Shown: positions 22,395-33,350 of the stretch, piece after piece
Layout: each line of letters starts with the position of its first letter
Position numbering within the stretch: position 1 is the first letter of the stretch
The notes under the pieces: generated by a model
Database searches by the model: none
What the model was told of the DNA's origin: nothing
Seen by the model: only the letters and a program-made list of their open reading frames with translations
Assembly (NCBI GenBank): GCA_964036665.1
Contig: OZ038533.1
Span: 1,474,001-1,538,000, forward strand
Source of the DNA: Gordius sp. MW1
Taxonomy: Eukaryota; Nematomorpha; Gordioida; Gordea; Gordiidae
Direction of reading: 5' to 3'
DNA: 64,000 nt
Translations under genes and position numbers: made by a program

Positions 22395-25190
22395 CCCAAA
22401 TATCCATAATCCTTTTACATGAACAACACAAACTCCACAACCCAAACCGGAATCTGCCCAGTCTGCTACAGGTTAGCTTCAATTACCCTCTCTAATTTGA
22501 TTTACGTTCACGGTCCATTAAAACAGAGGTGCCCAGGCTCTGGAAAACATCCAGCAGCTACAGTCCCCAAGAGGTCTACCTCTACTCACAACTATTTATT
22601 GCATAATACCTACTCCCCGCTCAAAACCACCACCACCAATACATATTCAGACATTCCTCATTCTCCTGTTAACAGGATTCTAAAAAACATCCCTAAAGGT
22701 GCCAGACATCAAGTTCTAATTGCCCTTACTGATGCCATCTCAAACCTCTCTAAAGGACCCAAGCAGCACCCTCCATTGGGCCAACCTTTTTCAATTTACT
22801 TCCCGTGTCCTTTCAATACCACCATCAAATTACAAAGATACCCTCTCGAATTGGGTTAAACAAAACTCAGCAAAATGGGACGTTTCATCACCCCCCATTA
22901 TCTACGAGCCACACATCCATAAGATTACATCAGTTCAACAAAGAGCCAAACGGGTTTCCTCAAAACTCAACCACTTTAACATCCAGGGTGCCCTTCGCCT
23001 GGCCAATTCAGACTGCAAAATTTCCCCAGACACTCAAGAAACCTTCGAATCTTTACAATCTGAACACCCTGAAAGAAATTGCTCCCAATTTCCCCCTACA
23101 ATCAACTCCCCCTTCAGGGACTTCACATCGCCCGAAATTCTCGAGGCTAACGGTTCTTTTAAAAAATCCTCAATAGATTCTGGTTTAGACGGCTTCCGTG
23201 CTTCACATTTAATAGAATTAACAAGACCTCACATTGACAGGTCTGGCCACTTCACATCCACCCTAGCAACCTTCCTTAACCAGGTTATTAAAGGCTTAGT
23301 ACCTGACGCGATCTCTTCCTATTTTTTTGGGGCCACCTTAATATCTCTTACCAAACCTGATGGTAGCCTTCGTCCAATTGCCATATGTTCAATTTTTAGA
23401 CGCATATGCTGCAAACTTATGATTGCACGAGTAAAATCCGACATTGCAGATCAATTAGCTCCTATCCAACTAGGTTTCGGAACCAAGGGTGGTTGTGAAA
23501 TCGCCTCTCACGCTGTTCGCATAGCCCTAGCCCATCCCGATCATTCGATCCTAGATAAGATTGACTTCAAAAACGCATTTAACACGATCTACAGGTCACA
23601 CTTCTTAACCGAGGCTTACAAATCTCTTCCCGAGTACTCCATTTTCCTTAACGCATGCTACGCTCCTACTTCCATGCTCAACTTTAATTCCAAAATAATT
23701 GCATCGAGTGACGGCATTCAACAAGGAGACCCGCTAGGCCCCCTACTATTCTGCCTAGGTATAAAATCCCTGACTGAAGATCTAGCCTCTAAATATAATC
23801 TATCACTCAACTTGTGGTATTAGACGATGGTACCATCAAGGGAAATGCCGAAGACGTCAAAGAAGCCCTCTCTTATCTAGAAGTCGAGGCTTCAAAAATT
23901 GGTCTCCATCTAAGTCATAGCAAGACCGAGGTTTGCAAAAACAATACTGACTCTTTAAGCCTAGACCCATACTTTGACGCTTTCAAACATATTCACCCTA
24001 ACGAACTAACGCACTTAGGATCTCCCGTAGGTGGCTCACACCCTTGTAACAAGTCATTAACAGAGACAATACAAAAACTAGTAGAAATCAAACCCCTCCT
24101 TTCTTACTTGCCAGCCCACCAGGCTTTCTTTTTAATTAAAAACTGCTATTCTTTCCCTAAGATAAATCATATCTTCAGGTAATCCACCTCATTTTTAAAT
24201 CCTAATGCTCTATCTATATTCGACCAAAAACTCAAAGGTGTAGTCGAGGAAATCACAAACTTTTCTTTTACAGGGTCCCAATGGAAACAAGCGTGTCTCC
24301 CCACAAAATATGGTGGTTTGGGCCTGAGATCACCCCCTCTAGTAGCTTTGTCGGCCTTCATCTCGAGTCGACTTTCAGCCAAACCAATCATCGACAAAAT
24401 AATCGATCAACCAGATCCCTTTACCCAAATCGCTCTCGACATGTGGAGCTCTTTGTCCGACCCTAACACTCCATTTCCTACCATAAACTCTCAAAAAGTT
24501 GGAACACTCCTCTCTACGACCATGCCCTTAAAACTCTTATATCGGCGCTTCGTTAGAGGAGTTACCAGCTTTAAGAAGTTTTGCATCAAGGTCCGGCCAC
24601 GAGTGGTTGGAGGCCATCCCAAGTCGGACCCATGACCTTCAACTCTCCAACAACGAGTTCAGGATCGCAACAGGGCTCCGCCTAGGTTGTGATATAGTTG
24701 CCCCCCCCCATCAATGCAACTTATGTGGCTCATCTGTAGGTACAAAAGGTCATCACGGCCTACATTGCAAATTTAATAAGGCCAGATTTTTACGTCACAC
24801 CTCTGTTAATGCTCTTCTACAGAAGACATTCAATAAGGCTGGCTTTCCCTCCCAATTGGAGCCTAATGGTCTTTGCCTTAGCGACAAGAAGAGACCCGAT
24901 GGACAGACGACCCTCATCCCATGAGAAAAAGGGCTATGCCTAGCATGGGACTACACTTGTCCGGATGCCTTTGCACCCTCAAACCAAAACAAAGACCCCC
25001 TTGTCGATTTGGAAAGAATAAAGTCAGCTAAATACGCAGAACTTAATTCCTCACTCCTTTTCTGCCCTATAGTGACCACTACCCTTACAACAATAGGTCC
25101 TAAAACCCAAGCCCTCCTGAAAGAATTGGGGCGCCGTATAGCTGCCAATACCCTTGACAAAAGGGGAATTTTTTTTTAAAACAGAAAATC
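22395..25190 (+). pseudogene. LINE copy 1: zinc finger, reverse transcriptase, CCHC/endonuclease-like C-terminus; dead
   Basis: The frame begins near ATG 22,419. An N-terminal finger (CPVCYRLASI, then HGPLKQRCPGSGK) is followed by IPKGARHQVL. The reverse transcriptase has SSIDSGLDGFRASHL, PDGSLRPIAICSIFRRI, QLGFGTKGGCEIASHAVRI, KIDFKNAFNTI, IQQGDPLGPLLF and LWY|LDDGT, then LPTKYGGLGLRS. The C-terminus has a CNLCG-type knuckle (CNLCGSS...HHGLHC) and KRPDGQT/WDYTCPDAFAPSNQN, the position and style of a restriction-like endonuclease. Defects are frame changes near 22,800, at about 23,820 inside the YLDD catalytic motif and near 24,600, and stops at 24,180 and 24,922. The family is a non-LTR retrotransposon of the endonuclease-at-C-terminus type (R2/NeSL-like architecture); the exact clade is uncertain. 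It interrupts the repeat seen intact at 20,446-20,640. Confidence 0.82.
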
Positions 25191-25199
25191 GGAATTATA

Positions 25200-25430
25200 A
25201 TTTGTCATTTCAACGCGATCGCAATTTTTGAATGTTTACCTCGCATATAATTTTAGTAGTAGTATATAGTTTCATTTAATAAAAGATATTATTAGCTATA
25301 AATAAATTAACTGAAATGAAATTCCAATAGAGAAGTTTAATAAGTGTTGGGATTTATTAGTATCATACTTGCTACTTATAACGAACCTATAATTTGTTCA
25401 AATTGGTATGCTATGCATCATCTAGGCAGA
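25200..25430. other. Right flank of LINE copy 1 and resumption of the interrupted repeat
   Basis: Inverted words (tagctaataatat at about 22,192; atattattagct at about 25,285) bracket the LINE. The flanking 'ataaataaattaactgaaa' continues the repeat broken at about 22,180. Confidence 0.5.
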
Positions 25431-25440
25431 TCATTAAAAA

Positions 25441-25762
25441 CATGGGCGTAGCCAGGTTTTGAATTAGGGGAGGGGGCAGATTATTTTTAACAATTTTTTT
25501 TTGCTTGACTATCCAAAAATTTTCCTGCGACCAAAAAAACATGACTATCCAAAAATTTTCCTGAGAGCAAAAAAAAAGAAGCTTGACTAGGAACTTGCCT
25601 ATTCAAAATTTTCCTGCGAGCAAAAATAAATAAAAAAAAGCAACCCCCCGGCAAATTGGGGGGGGGGCAAAACATAATTTTTTTTAATTTTTAAGGGTTT
25701 TTGTATTGAAAGAAAATTTTTTTTTAATTATGGGGGGCGGGCACCACCTGGCTACGCCCATG
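25441..25762. mobile_element. MITE with CATGGGCGTAGCCAGG terminal inverted repeats
   Basis: The left end is CATGGGCGTAGCCAGG and the right end CCTGGCTACGCCCATG. 'attaaa' lies outside both ends as a possible target duplication. The inside is poly-G tracts, repeated 'gactatccaaaaattttcct' words and A/T homopolymers. Related elements occur at 51,966, 62,033, 62,277 and 62,487. Confidence 0.85.
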
Positions 25763-25799
25763 ATTAAAGGTGTATTATAAAAATATTTTTTTACCTATC

Positions 25800-26165
25800 T
25801 ATGACATGACACAGGTGACAAGTGTCAAAATCTTGAATATCTATTGAAATGTAAATTTTTTTTAAAAATTGGTTTATTATATGACTAAAACAAGTTTTAA
25901 ACTTGAAAAAAATATTTTTTTTCACCTTTTTAAGGTGACAAATGTCAAAATCTTCAATATCTATTGAAATGAATATTTTTTTTTGAAAATTGGTTTATTA
26001 TATGACTAAAACAAGTTTTAAACTTGTAAAAAAATATTTTTTCACCTTTTTAAGGTGACACAGGTGACAAATGTCAAAATCTTCAACATCTATTGAAATG
26101 AATATTTTTTTTCAAAATTGGTTTATTATATGACTAAAATAAGCTTTAAACTTGAAAAAAAATAA
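25800..26165. repeat. About 120-bp tandem repeat, three units
   Basis: The shared unit has ggtgacaaatgtcaaaatct, tcaatatctattgaaatg, ttggtttattatatgactaa and aacaagttttaaacttg. Units start near 25,803, 25,925 and 26,055. Several sub-words are palindromic (caagttttaaacttg, caatatctattg). Confidence 0.85.
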
Positions 26166-26349
26166 AAAAAAATCACATAACACTGAAAGGGTTTGGGTGA
26201 AAAAAACGCTAACCCTTGCAGGCGACCAATCTTAAACCTTGGTTTTTAATAGTATTTATAATCATTAGCAATCAAAGTGTACTTGTATATGTTTAAATTT
26301 GCTATCCATTTTTTTTATTAACGATAAACTAATATCATATGCAGACAGC

Positions 26350-27590
26350 AGACAGGCTATATTATTTGCAATTATTTATAAAATAATAGCTTATTCATTT
26401 GAATCTATGTTTAATTAATAATATTATTTATATCAGTTTTTAATTAGCTATTTAAAATTCTAATATTAGTTATTTGTCTAGTCTGCAAACTGGATTTTTT
26501 TTTGAATACCTTTCTTTTTGATATTGACCTAAAATGTTCTTTCGACAGACCTTGATATCAAATTCATTTTCAATTAGATATTACAAATAAAAACTCTTGA
26601 AAAAAAGAATCCTAATCTAATTACTCTTAAAATAGATTTTAAAAATACTTTATATGATTCATCAGATCTTTGTTTGTGGTAGAGATCTACTAAATTTTAT
26701 ATTTCCGGATTTTAGAACTTTATTAATATATTTTGCATAATAATCTAATTTTTAATATTATTTTATATTAGAGGAGTAAGGTTTCTTATATTATTTTGTT
26801 GTTGATAAGTTTATAAATACTCTATATAAATACCATCATACTAACTATTATTTTTAAGTTGAAAGCATATTATACTATTGAAATATAATACCGAATTTAA
26901 ATCTCTCGCTTGACATCAATAGGCAAATTCATAATTGCCTAAACTATTCTTTGCCCATTATTTTAAAAGAACCTAAATTACACCAAACTTTTTTGATGTT
27001 CCAAACGAGCAATTGATATGGCTGCTGTATTAATAAACTAGTTTTTTATCTTCAAAAATCTCTTATCTTAAGTAATTGTTAAAAGGTAAATCGCGTAAAT
27101 TACAAAATTCCAAAAAGCAGGGGCCTCTATAAGGGGGGGGGGGGGGGGGAGTTCAACAAAATTTGGAAAATAATACTATTAAACACAAATCAATTAAGAT
27201 TATTATATACCGAATTAAGAGGAGGGGGGGGAGAATTTGGTCTGAAAAATTTAGTCTAAATAAATTAAAATATAAATTCAATATCTACGATGGGTTTTTG
27301 GTGAAAAATGCATAAATAATATCTTCAAGGAGGCAAATGGCTAGGAGCTCCTTCCAATTTTTATGTTTGTGCTAATTCCAAACACATGCACGGGCCTTTT
27401 AGGCTTAATTTGTCCACCAGTAGCAAAAACTGTCCCAGTCCGGGAGAGTTAAAATGAAATTGTAGGCCCGAGCCCGCCCTGCTAATTTTCTACAAAGCAC
27501 GGTACTAGCCTACACCCTTCGCGAAAATTTTTATATATTCTGAAGCTTTTAAACAATTTTTGCCAATACTAAAGCAATCATTTATTTGAA
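26350..27590. other. AT-rich spacer
   Basis: No gene seen. It holds a poly-G run at about 27,136-27,149 and a second G-rich run at about 27,221-27,231. The GC-richer words at 27,390-27,480 (cgggccttttaggc, cagtccgggagag, aggcccgagcccgccct) resemble eroded hAT-like MITE sequence. Confidence 0.4.
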
Positions 27591-27593
27591 TAT

Positions 27594-27890
27594 TGTTGTA
27601 TAAAAACGGTGGGTTTGGGTTGATAACGTAAGTAGAGGGAAATGGAACGAAACATTTCGGGCATTTGCCCATCTTCAGGGAAAAAAATAAATAAACAAAA
27701 GGAGAAGATGAAGTTTCAAAAAATGAAAATGAAGTAAAGTTAGTATAAACACGATTATATAGAAATAAAAACAATAAAAAATTACAAAAACTGGGTTTTT
27801 TTCCTGAAGATGGGCATGTGCCCGAAATATTGCGTTCCATTTCCCTCTACTTACGTTATCAATCCAAACCCACCGTTTTTATACAACACT
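27594..27890. mobile_element. Inverted-repeat element with 87-bp arms
   Basis: The left arm (27,594-27,680: gttgtataaaaacggtgggt, aacgtaagtagagggaaatg) is the reverse complement of the right arm (27,802-27,890) with few mismatches. The spacer is AT-rich. The inner arm ends carry 'cctgaagatgggcatgtgcc' followed by cgaaat, a word style common beside Penelope-like elements, although no reverse transcriptase is present here. Confidence 0.75.
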
Positions 27891-27899
27891 CGCTGTGCC

Positions 27900-28415
27900 C
27901 GGCCAAGCGTTGCTTTGGCTTAGTCCTTTAGATAAATAAATTAGTATGAATTAATAAAACATTTATGAAAAATTTTGGGTCAATCGTTTATGATGTAAAA
28001 AAATATAGGGAAAGGCATACTTATTCATAATTAAATAGATTTATAATAGTTTAAAATACTTATAAGGTATTTGTTAATTTTATATGTTGAAAAGTGCGAT
28101 GTTAACGATAATATGCATAGTTGGGTAACAAAAATTTATAAACCATTGCACTGGCTAAGCCCATGGGTATATTAATTTTGATTGTAATTATACAGTTTTC
28201 ACTTTACATGAGTGATGTTAAGATATGCCCGACCTGTAGGGCCAGGTTCGGGCCTGTCTTCGGACGGCCGAAAGAAAACTATGCTTAAATTTACCTAAAG
28301 TTTGAATAAGAATAAAATTGGGAGATTGATATGGTTGGTGGGGAAGAAACATATTGGTATTAGTAGATAGGCTAAAATGAAGATATATACAGCTATACAG
28401 GTTATGGAGTTATAA
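27900..28415. other. Spacer, no gene seen
   Basis: AT-rich sequence with one GC-rich island at about 28,220-28,270 (gcccgacctgtagggccagg; cggacggccg) resembling MITE debris. Confidence 0.35.
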
Positions 28416-28418
28416 AAT

Positions 28419-29600
28419 TTAAAAATGCACGTGTCCAGTCAAAATCGTGGCATCTTCAACGTTGCACATCAAGCATTTAACAGCGAGACGTAAACCATTG
28501 CAAAGTTTTGGCTGACTGAAATTGCACATCGCGATACTTGGTACGCCAATTTTTAAATGCAAAATGTGAGGGGGAATCCCTGCCAGAATTAAAAAATTCG
28601 ATTGGATAATTTGCTCATCAATAACAAAAGCAGTGTCAACCGATTTGTAAGTAATTGAATGGCCTTGAATGTTAGACAGAATGAGATTGTTAAGCTCGTG
28701 GACGTCATTATTCTTGGGGGCGAGAATAGTTCGGACCCAAATGATAATGGGCGTTAATATTTGATAACACTTTATCAACAAAGTTTAGATGGAACAAAAT
28801 TGCAAATGTTGGTAGGAAAAGAAATCCGTCCTGAGCATATACCAACGTGCACGGTTCCCTTCCCAATTTCTAGCAATTAATGGGAGAATATCTCACATAC
28901 AAGATGATTTTGAAATACTACACGCATATTAGTAGTTAGATTTAATGTTTTGACATAAGACAACAAAATAGAATAACTTAGGCAGGCATTAATTTCTTCC
29001 ACAGGGGTGGATCGTAAGAGAATCGGTAAAGTTTGCCTGAAATCTCCTGCAAGCAATAACCTTGCGTTACCAACAGGTTTGAGGGTTCTTTGTAAATCTT
29101 GCGATTACCGATTAGAGCTTTGAACGATTTTTTATAATCCATTGTGCATTCATCCCAAACGATAAGCTTGCACTTCTGAAATACTCTACCCATTCCATAT
29201 GTTCTGGAAATGTTGCACATTAGAGTTTCACAGTAATAAGCATTTAAAGGCAATTTTTATGCTGAATGAGCAGTTTTTACCTGGTAATTATATGACAGCC
29301 CTTTCGGAAGACGCTAAAGCCACGGCCATATTAATTTGGGAACAAATAATTGCCAGAGCAATGTCAGTAGGAAAGTTTTACCAGTTCCTCCTCAAGCATC
29401 TAAGAAGAATTCTCCTTAAGCTTTATTAACAGCAAGCAAAATCTTTGTAATGGCTTTTTGTTGCGTCGCTCTCTTTGGAACATTAAATCGCATGAAAGAC
29501 AAAAGATCATTTTGGTTGTAATTTTGTTTAAGATGTAAGTCCATATAAATTGGAGCAGCAGCAGATCGACATAATGCAGGCATACCCTGTTGATTCATAG
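28419..29600 (-). pseudogene. Helitron PIF1-like helicase relic
   Basis: The order on the minus strand fits the helicase end of a Helitron RepHel protein. Near 29,440-29,385: FNVPKRATQQKAITKILLAVN, then a broken DA-GGTGKTFLL Walker A. Next are a degraded 'NMAVALASSERAVI' stretch and LPLNAYYCE-like sequence. At 29,253-28,978: KLIVWDECTMDYKKSFKAL (Walker B region) and LWKKLMPA. At 28,781-28,419: ILAPKNNDVHELNN, SITYKSVDTA, GIPPHILHLKIGVP, PKLCNGLRLAVKCLM and EDATILTG. Stops and frame changes separate these blocks, and the Rep domain is absent. Helitrons transpose by rolling circle; this copy is dead. Terminal TC/CTRR ends were not located. Confidence 0.85.
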
Positions 29601-29693
29601 CTTTGTTTCGAGTTTTTAAGCATAAATCTTATAATCTTGTAGTATTTGATCCATGTTTATATTGTGCGTTGTATACTTTTTGTAGCAAAAGAC

Positions 29694-29826
29694 AATCCAG
29701 GTTTTGGATTAGGGGGGGGGGCGTTTTAAGTTCGATTAGGGGGGAGGCAAAATATAAATTTTTAAGGGTTTTTGTATTTAAATTTTTTTTATCATTTAAG
29801 GGGGGGGGGCGCCTAAACCCAAGTAG
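29694..29826. mobile_element. Poly-G MITE of the CGTAGCCAGG group, degraded ends
   Basis: The pattern 'ccaggttttggattagg', G-run, 'gttcgattagggg', 'taagggtttttgtatt' and a second G-run matches the interiors of the elements at 25,441 and 62,487. The terminal repeats are eroded (aatccagg / gcgcctaaaccc). Confidence 0.55.
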
Positions 29827-30440
29827 TATCTACCTAGAACCATCCTCTGTTGATCTTCTTTTTTATAAAGGATACCCATCACTGCCTCTAATCTAACTAA
29901 TGTAGAGCAGACGTTCCGATTCAATTTTGGCTAACATATTGCATTGATGGAATAGGCGGCATTTTAAATATGTTCTTCGTGCTCTCGAAGCATTATTTTG
30001 TATGAATAATAGCTCATATAACTGCATTTCAAGTTTGTCGGTTAAACATTGTCTGCATTTATCAACTTACCGTTAAAGTAATCTTTTTGTACTTTTAATA
30101 TTAATAACCGAACTTCCTAAAAATAGCAAAAAAGCACGAAACTTGGGAATGTTTCGAAAAGCGTGCGTTATATTTATTTAAGAAAATGGTGATGTTTTAC
30201 GGTATCGAGAATATTTATTTGTTACAGCTTTATATATTGTAATAAAAACGGGCGTAGATGAGTAAAAAATTGAGACACAAATGACAAAGCAATTGTGGAA
30301 AAAAGTTTTAGGCAAAAAGTAGCACCATAACGATAAATAAGTACAAAAAACGTAGTATAAATAATCCGCTAGATGGCGGTATAGACTACCAAAAAACATG
30401 GTTCCCGCTGTCGCAGGTTGATAAAAAGTATCTATAAACC
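29827..30440. other. AT-rich spacer, no gene seen
   Basis: Only short unsupported ORFs and no repeat structure of note. Confidence 0.4.
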
Positions 30441-30448
30441 ATCTACAA

Positions 30449-31580
30449 TAGAGATCTGCACGGGGAGGCCCGGCCCGCGGACGGGCCTAAAAGCCCGTCC
30501 CGGACGGGCTTTGTATCATAAAAATTTCAACGGGCCGGGCCCGGACGGGCTTAACAATTAATGGAACGGGCTCGGACGGGCCTGAGATTTTTTTAACGTG
30601 CTTGAATGGGCCTGACGTTTTATAAACGTGCTTGAACGGGCCCGAGATTATACAAACGGTTATGGATTACAAAGGTTCCTAAAAGTCAGACAATTATATT
30701 AAAGTGTGTTTTATTAAGTAAATAGATTTTTAATTTCTCTATTTTTTTAACCTCTAATTTTTGTATATCCTGTACTGTTGCATTCATTTTTTTTCAAGCG
30801 CTAAATTTGACTCTAAATGATTTTTATTCTATTTGTTATATTTTGTTTACATAAGTTAAGATTATAGCTTCGTATATTCTTTTATAAGTAAATTCAATTA
30901 CTAGTTACAACGCACCAAAATTAAAATTTTCATTTTTAATTTTATCACAAATTTTACTGGCATAATTATTAGGGCTATATAATTTAATAATTATTTTTGT
31001 ATTAATCTAAAACTTAAGTGTATCAACTGCTATAAATTAATCAAATTAATGTAAACTGCTTATTTAAAGTTGAATATTCTCATGTAATTTTATTACAGTA
31101 TTTTAATTTAATGGTAATATTCTAACTTCTTAGGTGTCTTAACTTAAATTAATCAAATAAAATTAAATTGCTTAATTTTTTTTAAGTAATATAATGGTAG
31201 TACTATACTGAAATTTTTTAGTTGTATTAACTGCAGAAATAATTAATAATTTATTATTTTTACATGATGATTATTGATGTTTTTTTATGAATATGTCAAA
31301 AAATAAAATAAAATATTGTCAAATTTTTGATGGGGCCGGGCGCGGAGTTCTTTTAAAAAAATTTGAACGGGCTTGGGGGGCCTGACGTTTTTCTAAACGG
31401 GTACGAACGGGCCTGAAAAATTTACGGACGGGCTCGGACGGGCCTAAAAAATTTACGGACGGGCTCGGGCCGGCCTGAAGTGTTGTAAAAAAATTAAGGG
31501 CGGGCTCAGACGGGCCTTGAAGTTTTGAAAACGGGTACGGGCGGGGCGACCTTCTAAAAACGGCCCGTTGCAGATCTCTA
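30449..31580. mobile_element. Non-autonomous hAT element, 1,132 bp, with 8-bp target duplication
   Basis: It starts TAGAGATCTGCACGG and ends CCGTTGCAGATCTCTA. It is flanked by the perfect 8-bp direct repeat ATCTACAA (30,441-30,448 and 31,581-31,588). TAG...CTA ends with an 8-bp duplication are the hAT signature. Both subterminal regions are built from repeated 'gaacgggcctga'/'cggacgggct' words, while the middle is AT-rich and non-coding. No transposase ORF. Confidence 0.93.
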
Positions 31581-32070
31581 ATCTACAATGCTAAGGCAAT
31601 AATCTGACCAAATTTGGTGGCAATCGGTTGAGAACTCTAAAAGTTATTAGCGTTCAAAAAAAAGGCACTTAGATTTATATATATATAGATTATTCATTAT
31701 TTTTCAAGGATGGATTATCGGGATTTTTCGATGGTGTTAAAAAAATATTATAATTATTATAATATTTCGTTTTCATAGAAAACATCTTCAAAGTAAAATT
31801 AAGTTAAATAAAAGATTATTGAAATAATTTTGGTTGGCCGAAGCCGGCCCTATTTTTAGCTCCCAAGCTTGTTTTATTGCTATAATGCTCGTTTAAGCCT
31901 GATTAATTTTTTAACAGAAAGTGCATCCACACCCGGCTTTGGCAATGCCAACTTTATTTGCTTTAATCAAATTAGCTATAACCATAAACTACATAGACTG
32001 CTCATCACGGTATAAAATGTGTGTGTTTTTTTCCGCCATTTTGAATAACACTACCGTCCTATACCACATA

Positions 32071-32110
32071 ATGGCGTTTTGCGCTGTGCCGTTTTGTTCG
32101 AACAGGAGAG
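32071..32110 (+). pseudogene. THAP-domain-like first exon, left arm
   Basis: ATG at 32,071 reads MAFCAVPFCSNRR and ends at an AGAG|GTAAAA donor. The C-x(2-4)-C spacing followed by SNR is the beginning of a THAP zinc finger (C2CH), which in many THAP genes and P-element-like transposases is encoded by a short first exon. No downstream THAP exon was found, so it looks like an orphan captured piece. Confidence 0.5.
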
Positions 32111-32288
32111 GTAAAAAAAATGGTTTTGATTCCATAAATAAGTAAGATATTACAAAATATATGATATTTTTAAAAATTTTTAATATTATTACAGTTTTTA
32201 CATTTTTAATTTTTATGAAATGTGTCAATAATAACATATATTTTGTAATATCTTACTTATTTATGGAATCAAAACCTTTTTTCTTTAC

Positions 32289-32328
32289 CTCTCCTGTTCG
32301 AACAAAACGGTACAGCGCAAAACGCCAT
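32289..32328 (-). pseudogene. THAP-domain-like first exon, right arm
   Basis: Mirror copy of the left-arm exon. ATG at 32,328 reads the same 13 residues, with one silent change (gtg to gta), and ends at AGAG|GTAAAG. The following intron-like sequence runs into the palindrome loop, so this arm cannot continue as a gene. Confidence 0.5.
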
Positions 32329-32439
32329 TATGTGATATAGGACGGTAGTGTTATTCAAAATGGATGCAAATTTCACACACAATTTGCCATATGGAACATA
32401 TAACATGGGCAGTCTATGTAGTCTATGGCTATAACATGA

Positions 32440-33345
32440 ACATCAAAAAGTAGACTTGAGGAATTTTAATTTTTAGTTGGATTTTCACATCAATTTCTAC
32501 CGTAGAATTAGCACGCTCAATTTCTAAAGAAAAGAGTTGAAAGTATGTTCATACATGAATTAAATGTGCAAAATTATCATTTACAATGATAATATTTGTA
32601 TTTTATTATTATTCTATTTACCAGCAATTTCTAAGAATTAAATCTCTTCTTATTAGAAAACAGGCACATGGGACAGAAATTTTTTGCATTAATAATGATA
32701 GAATTAGTAGATTTTTATCTAAAATTAAATCTCAAATTAATTAAAATAATTTATAATTTATTTATGCGCATCACTAACAAGACTCTTATTAATATCATTA
32801 AGATTTTTCTAATAATTTTTCTTTTTTTTTGTCAATGGGGGGGGGGGGGGGGATGAGCCTTTTCTATGCTACTGCCAAAAAGTGGTTAATTAAGATATGA
32901 CATTTGTTTATTCTTTTAATAAAATGAGTTTTTATTAATAGTACATGTACAAACAGCTGCCAAGCAAAAAGCTTTCTAAGCATTATAAAATGATTTTTGC
33001 AATACCAATACATATATTTTAAAATATTATAAGACAAAAAATAACATCTTACAATATAGATTTATATCATTTAAAAAGAATCAATAGGTAATTATTAAGT
33101 GTAGAGTATGAGATCATTGGCTTCTAATTGAATTCCTTCTAGTAGAATATTCTAAGTTCATAAATTTTGACATTTTTTCCATGGAAATGTTCCAACTAAA
33201 ATGATGTGAATTCCTAAGATATCTATAAAATACTGATTTGTTATGTTTTACTAATTATCTGAATCTTCCAACTATTTACATGGCACTTTTGCATTCCCAT
33301 TTTGGTTTTGGTTCAAATCTTTAGTTCAAATTAAAATAACATAGA
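32440..33345. other. Spacer downstream of the FAM204A-like gene
   Basis: AT-rich with a poly-G run at about 32,838-32,852. No gene seen. The FAM204A 3' end would lie at the right side of this stretch; no canonical AATAAA is obvious close to the stop. Confidence 0.4.
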
Positions 33346-33350
33346 TTTAA

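Larger units (their letters stand above)
31973..32433. repeat. Palindrome with about 190-bp arms carrying THAP-type first exons
   Basis: The left arm (31,973-32,165) is the reverse complement of the right arm (32,233-32,433) with scattered changes; the AT-rich loop is about 70 bp. Shared arm words include 'acactaccgtcctata', 'cataatggcgttttgcgctg' and 'aagtaagatattacaaaata'. Each arm contains the same short coding exon and its upstream sequence in opposite orientation. Confidence 0.85.

Noticed and set aside
25800-26165. 120-bp repeats as a CRISPR array
   Set aside because: Units are contiguous with no unique spacers, and the genome is eukaryotic.
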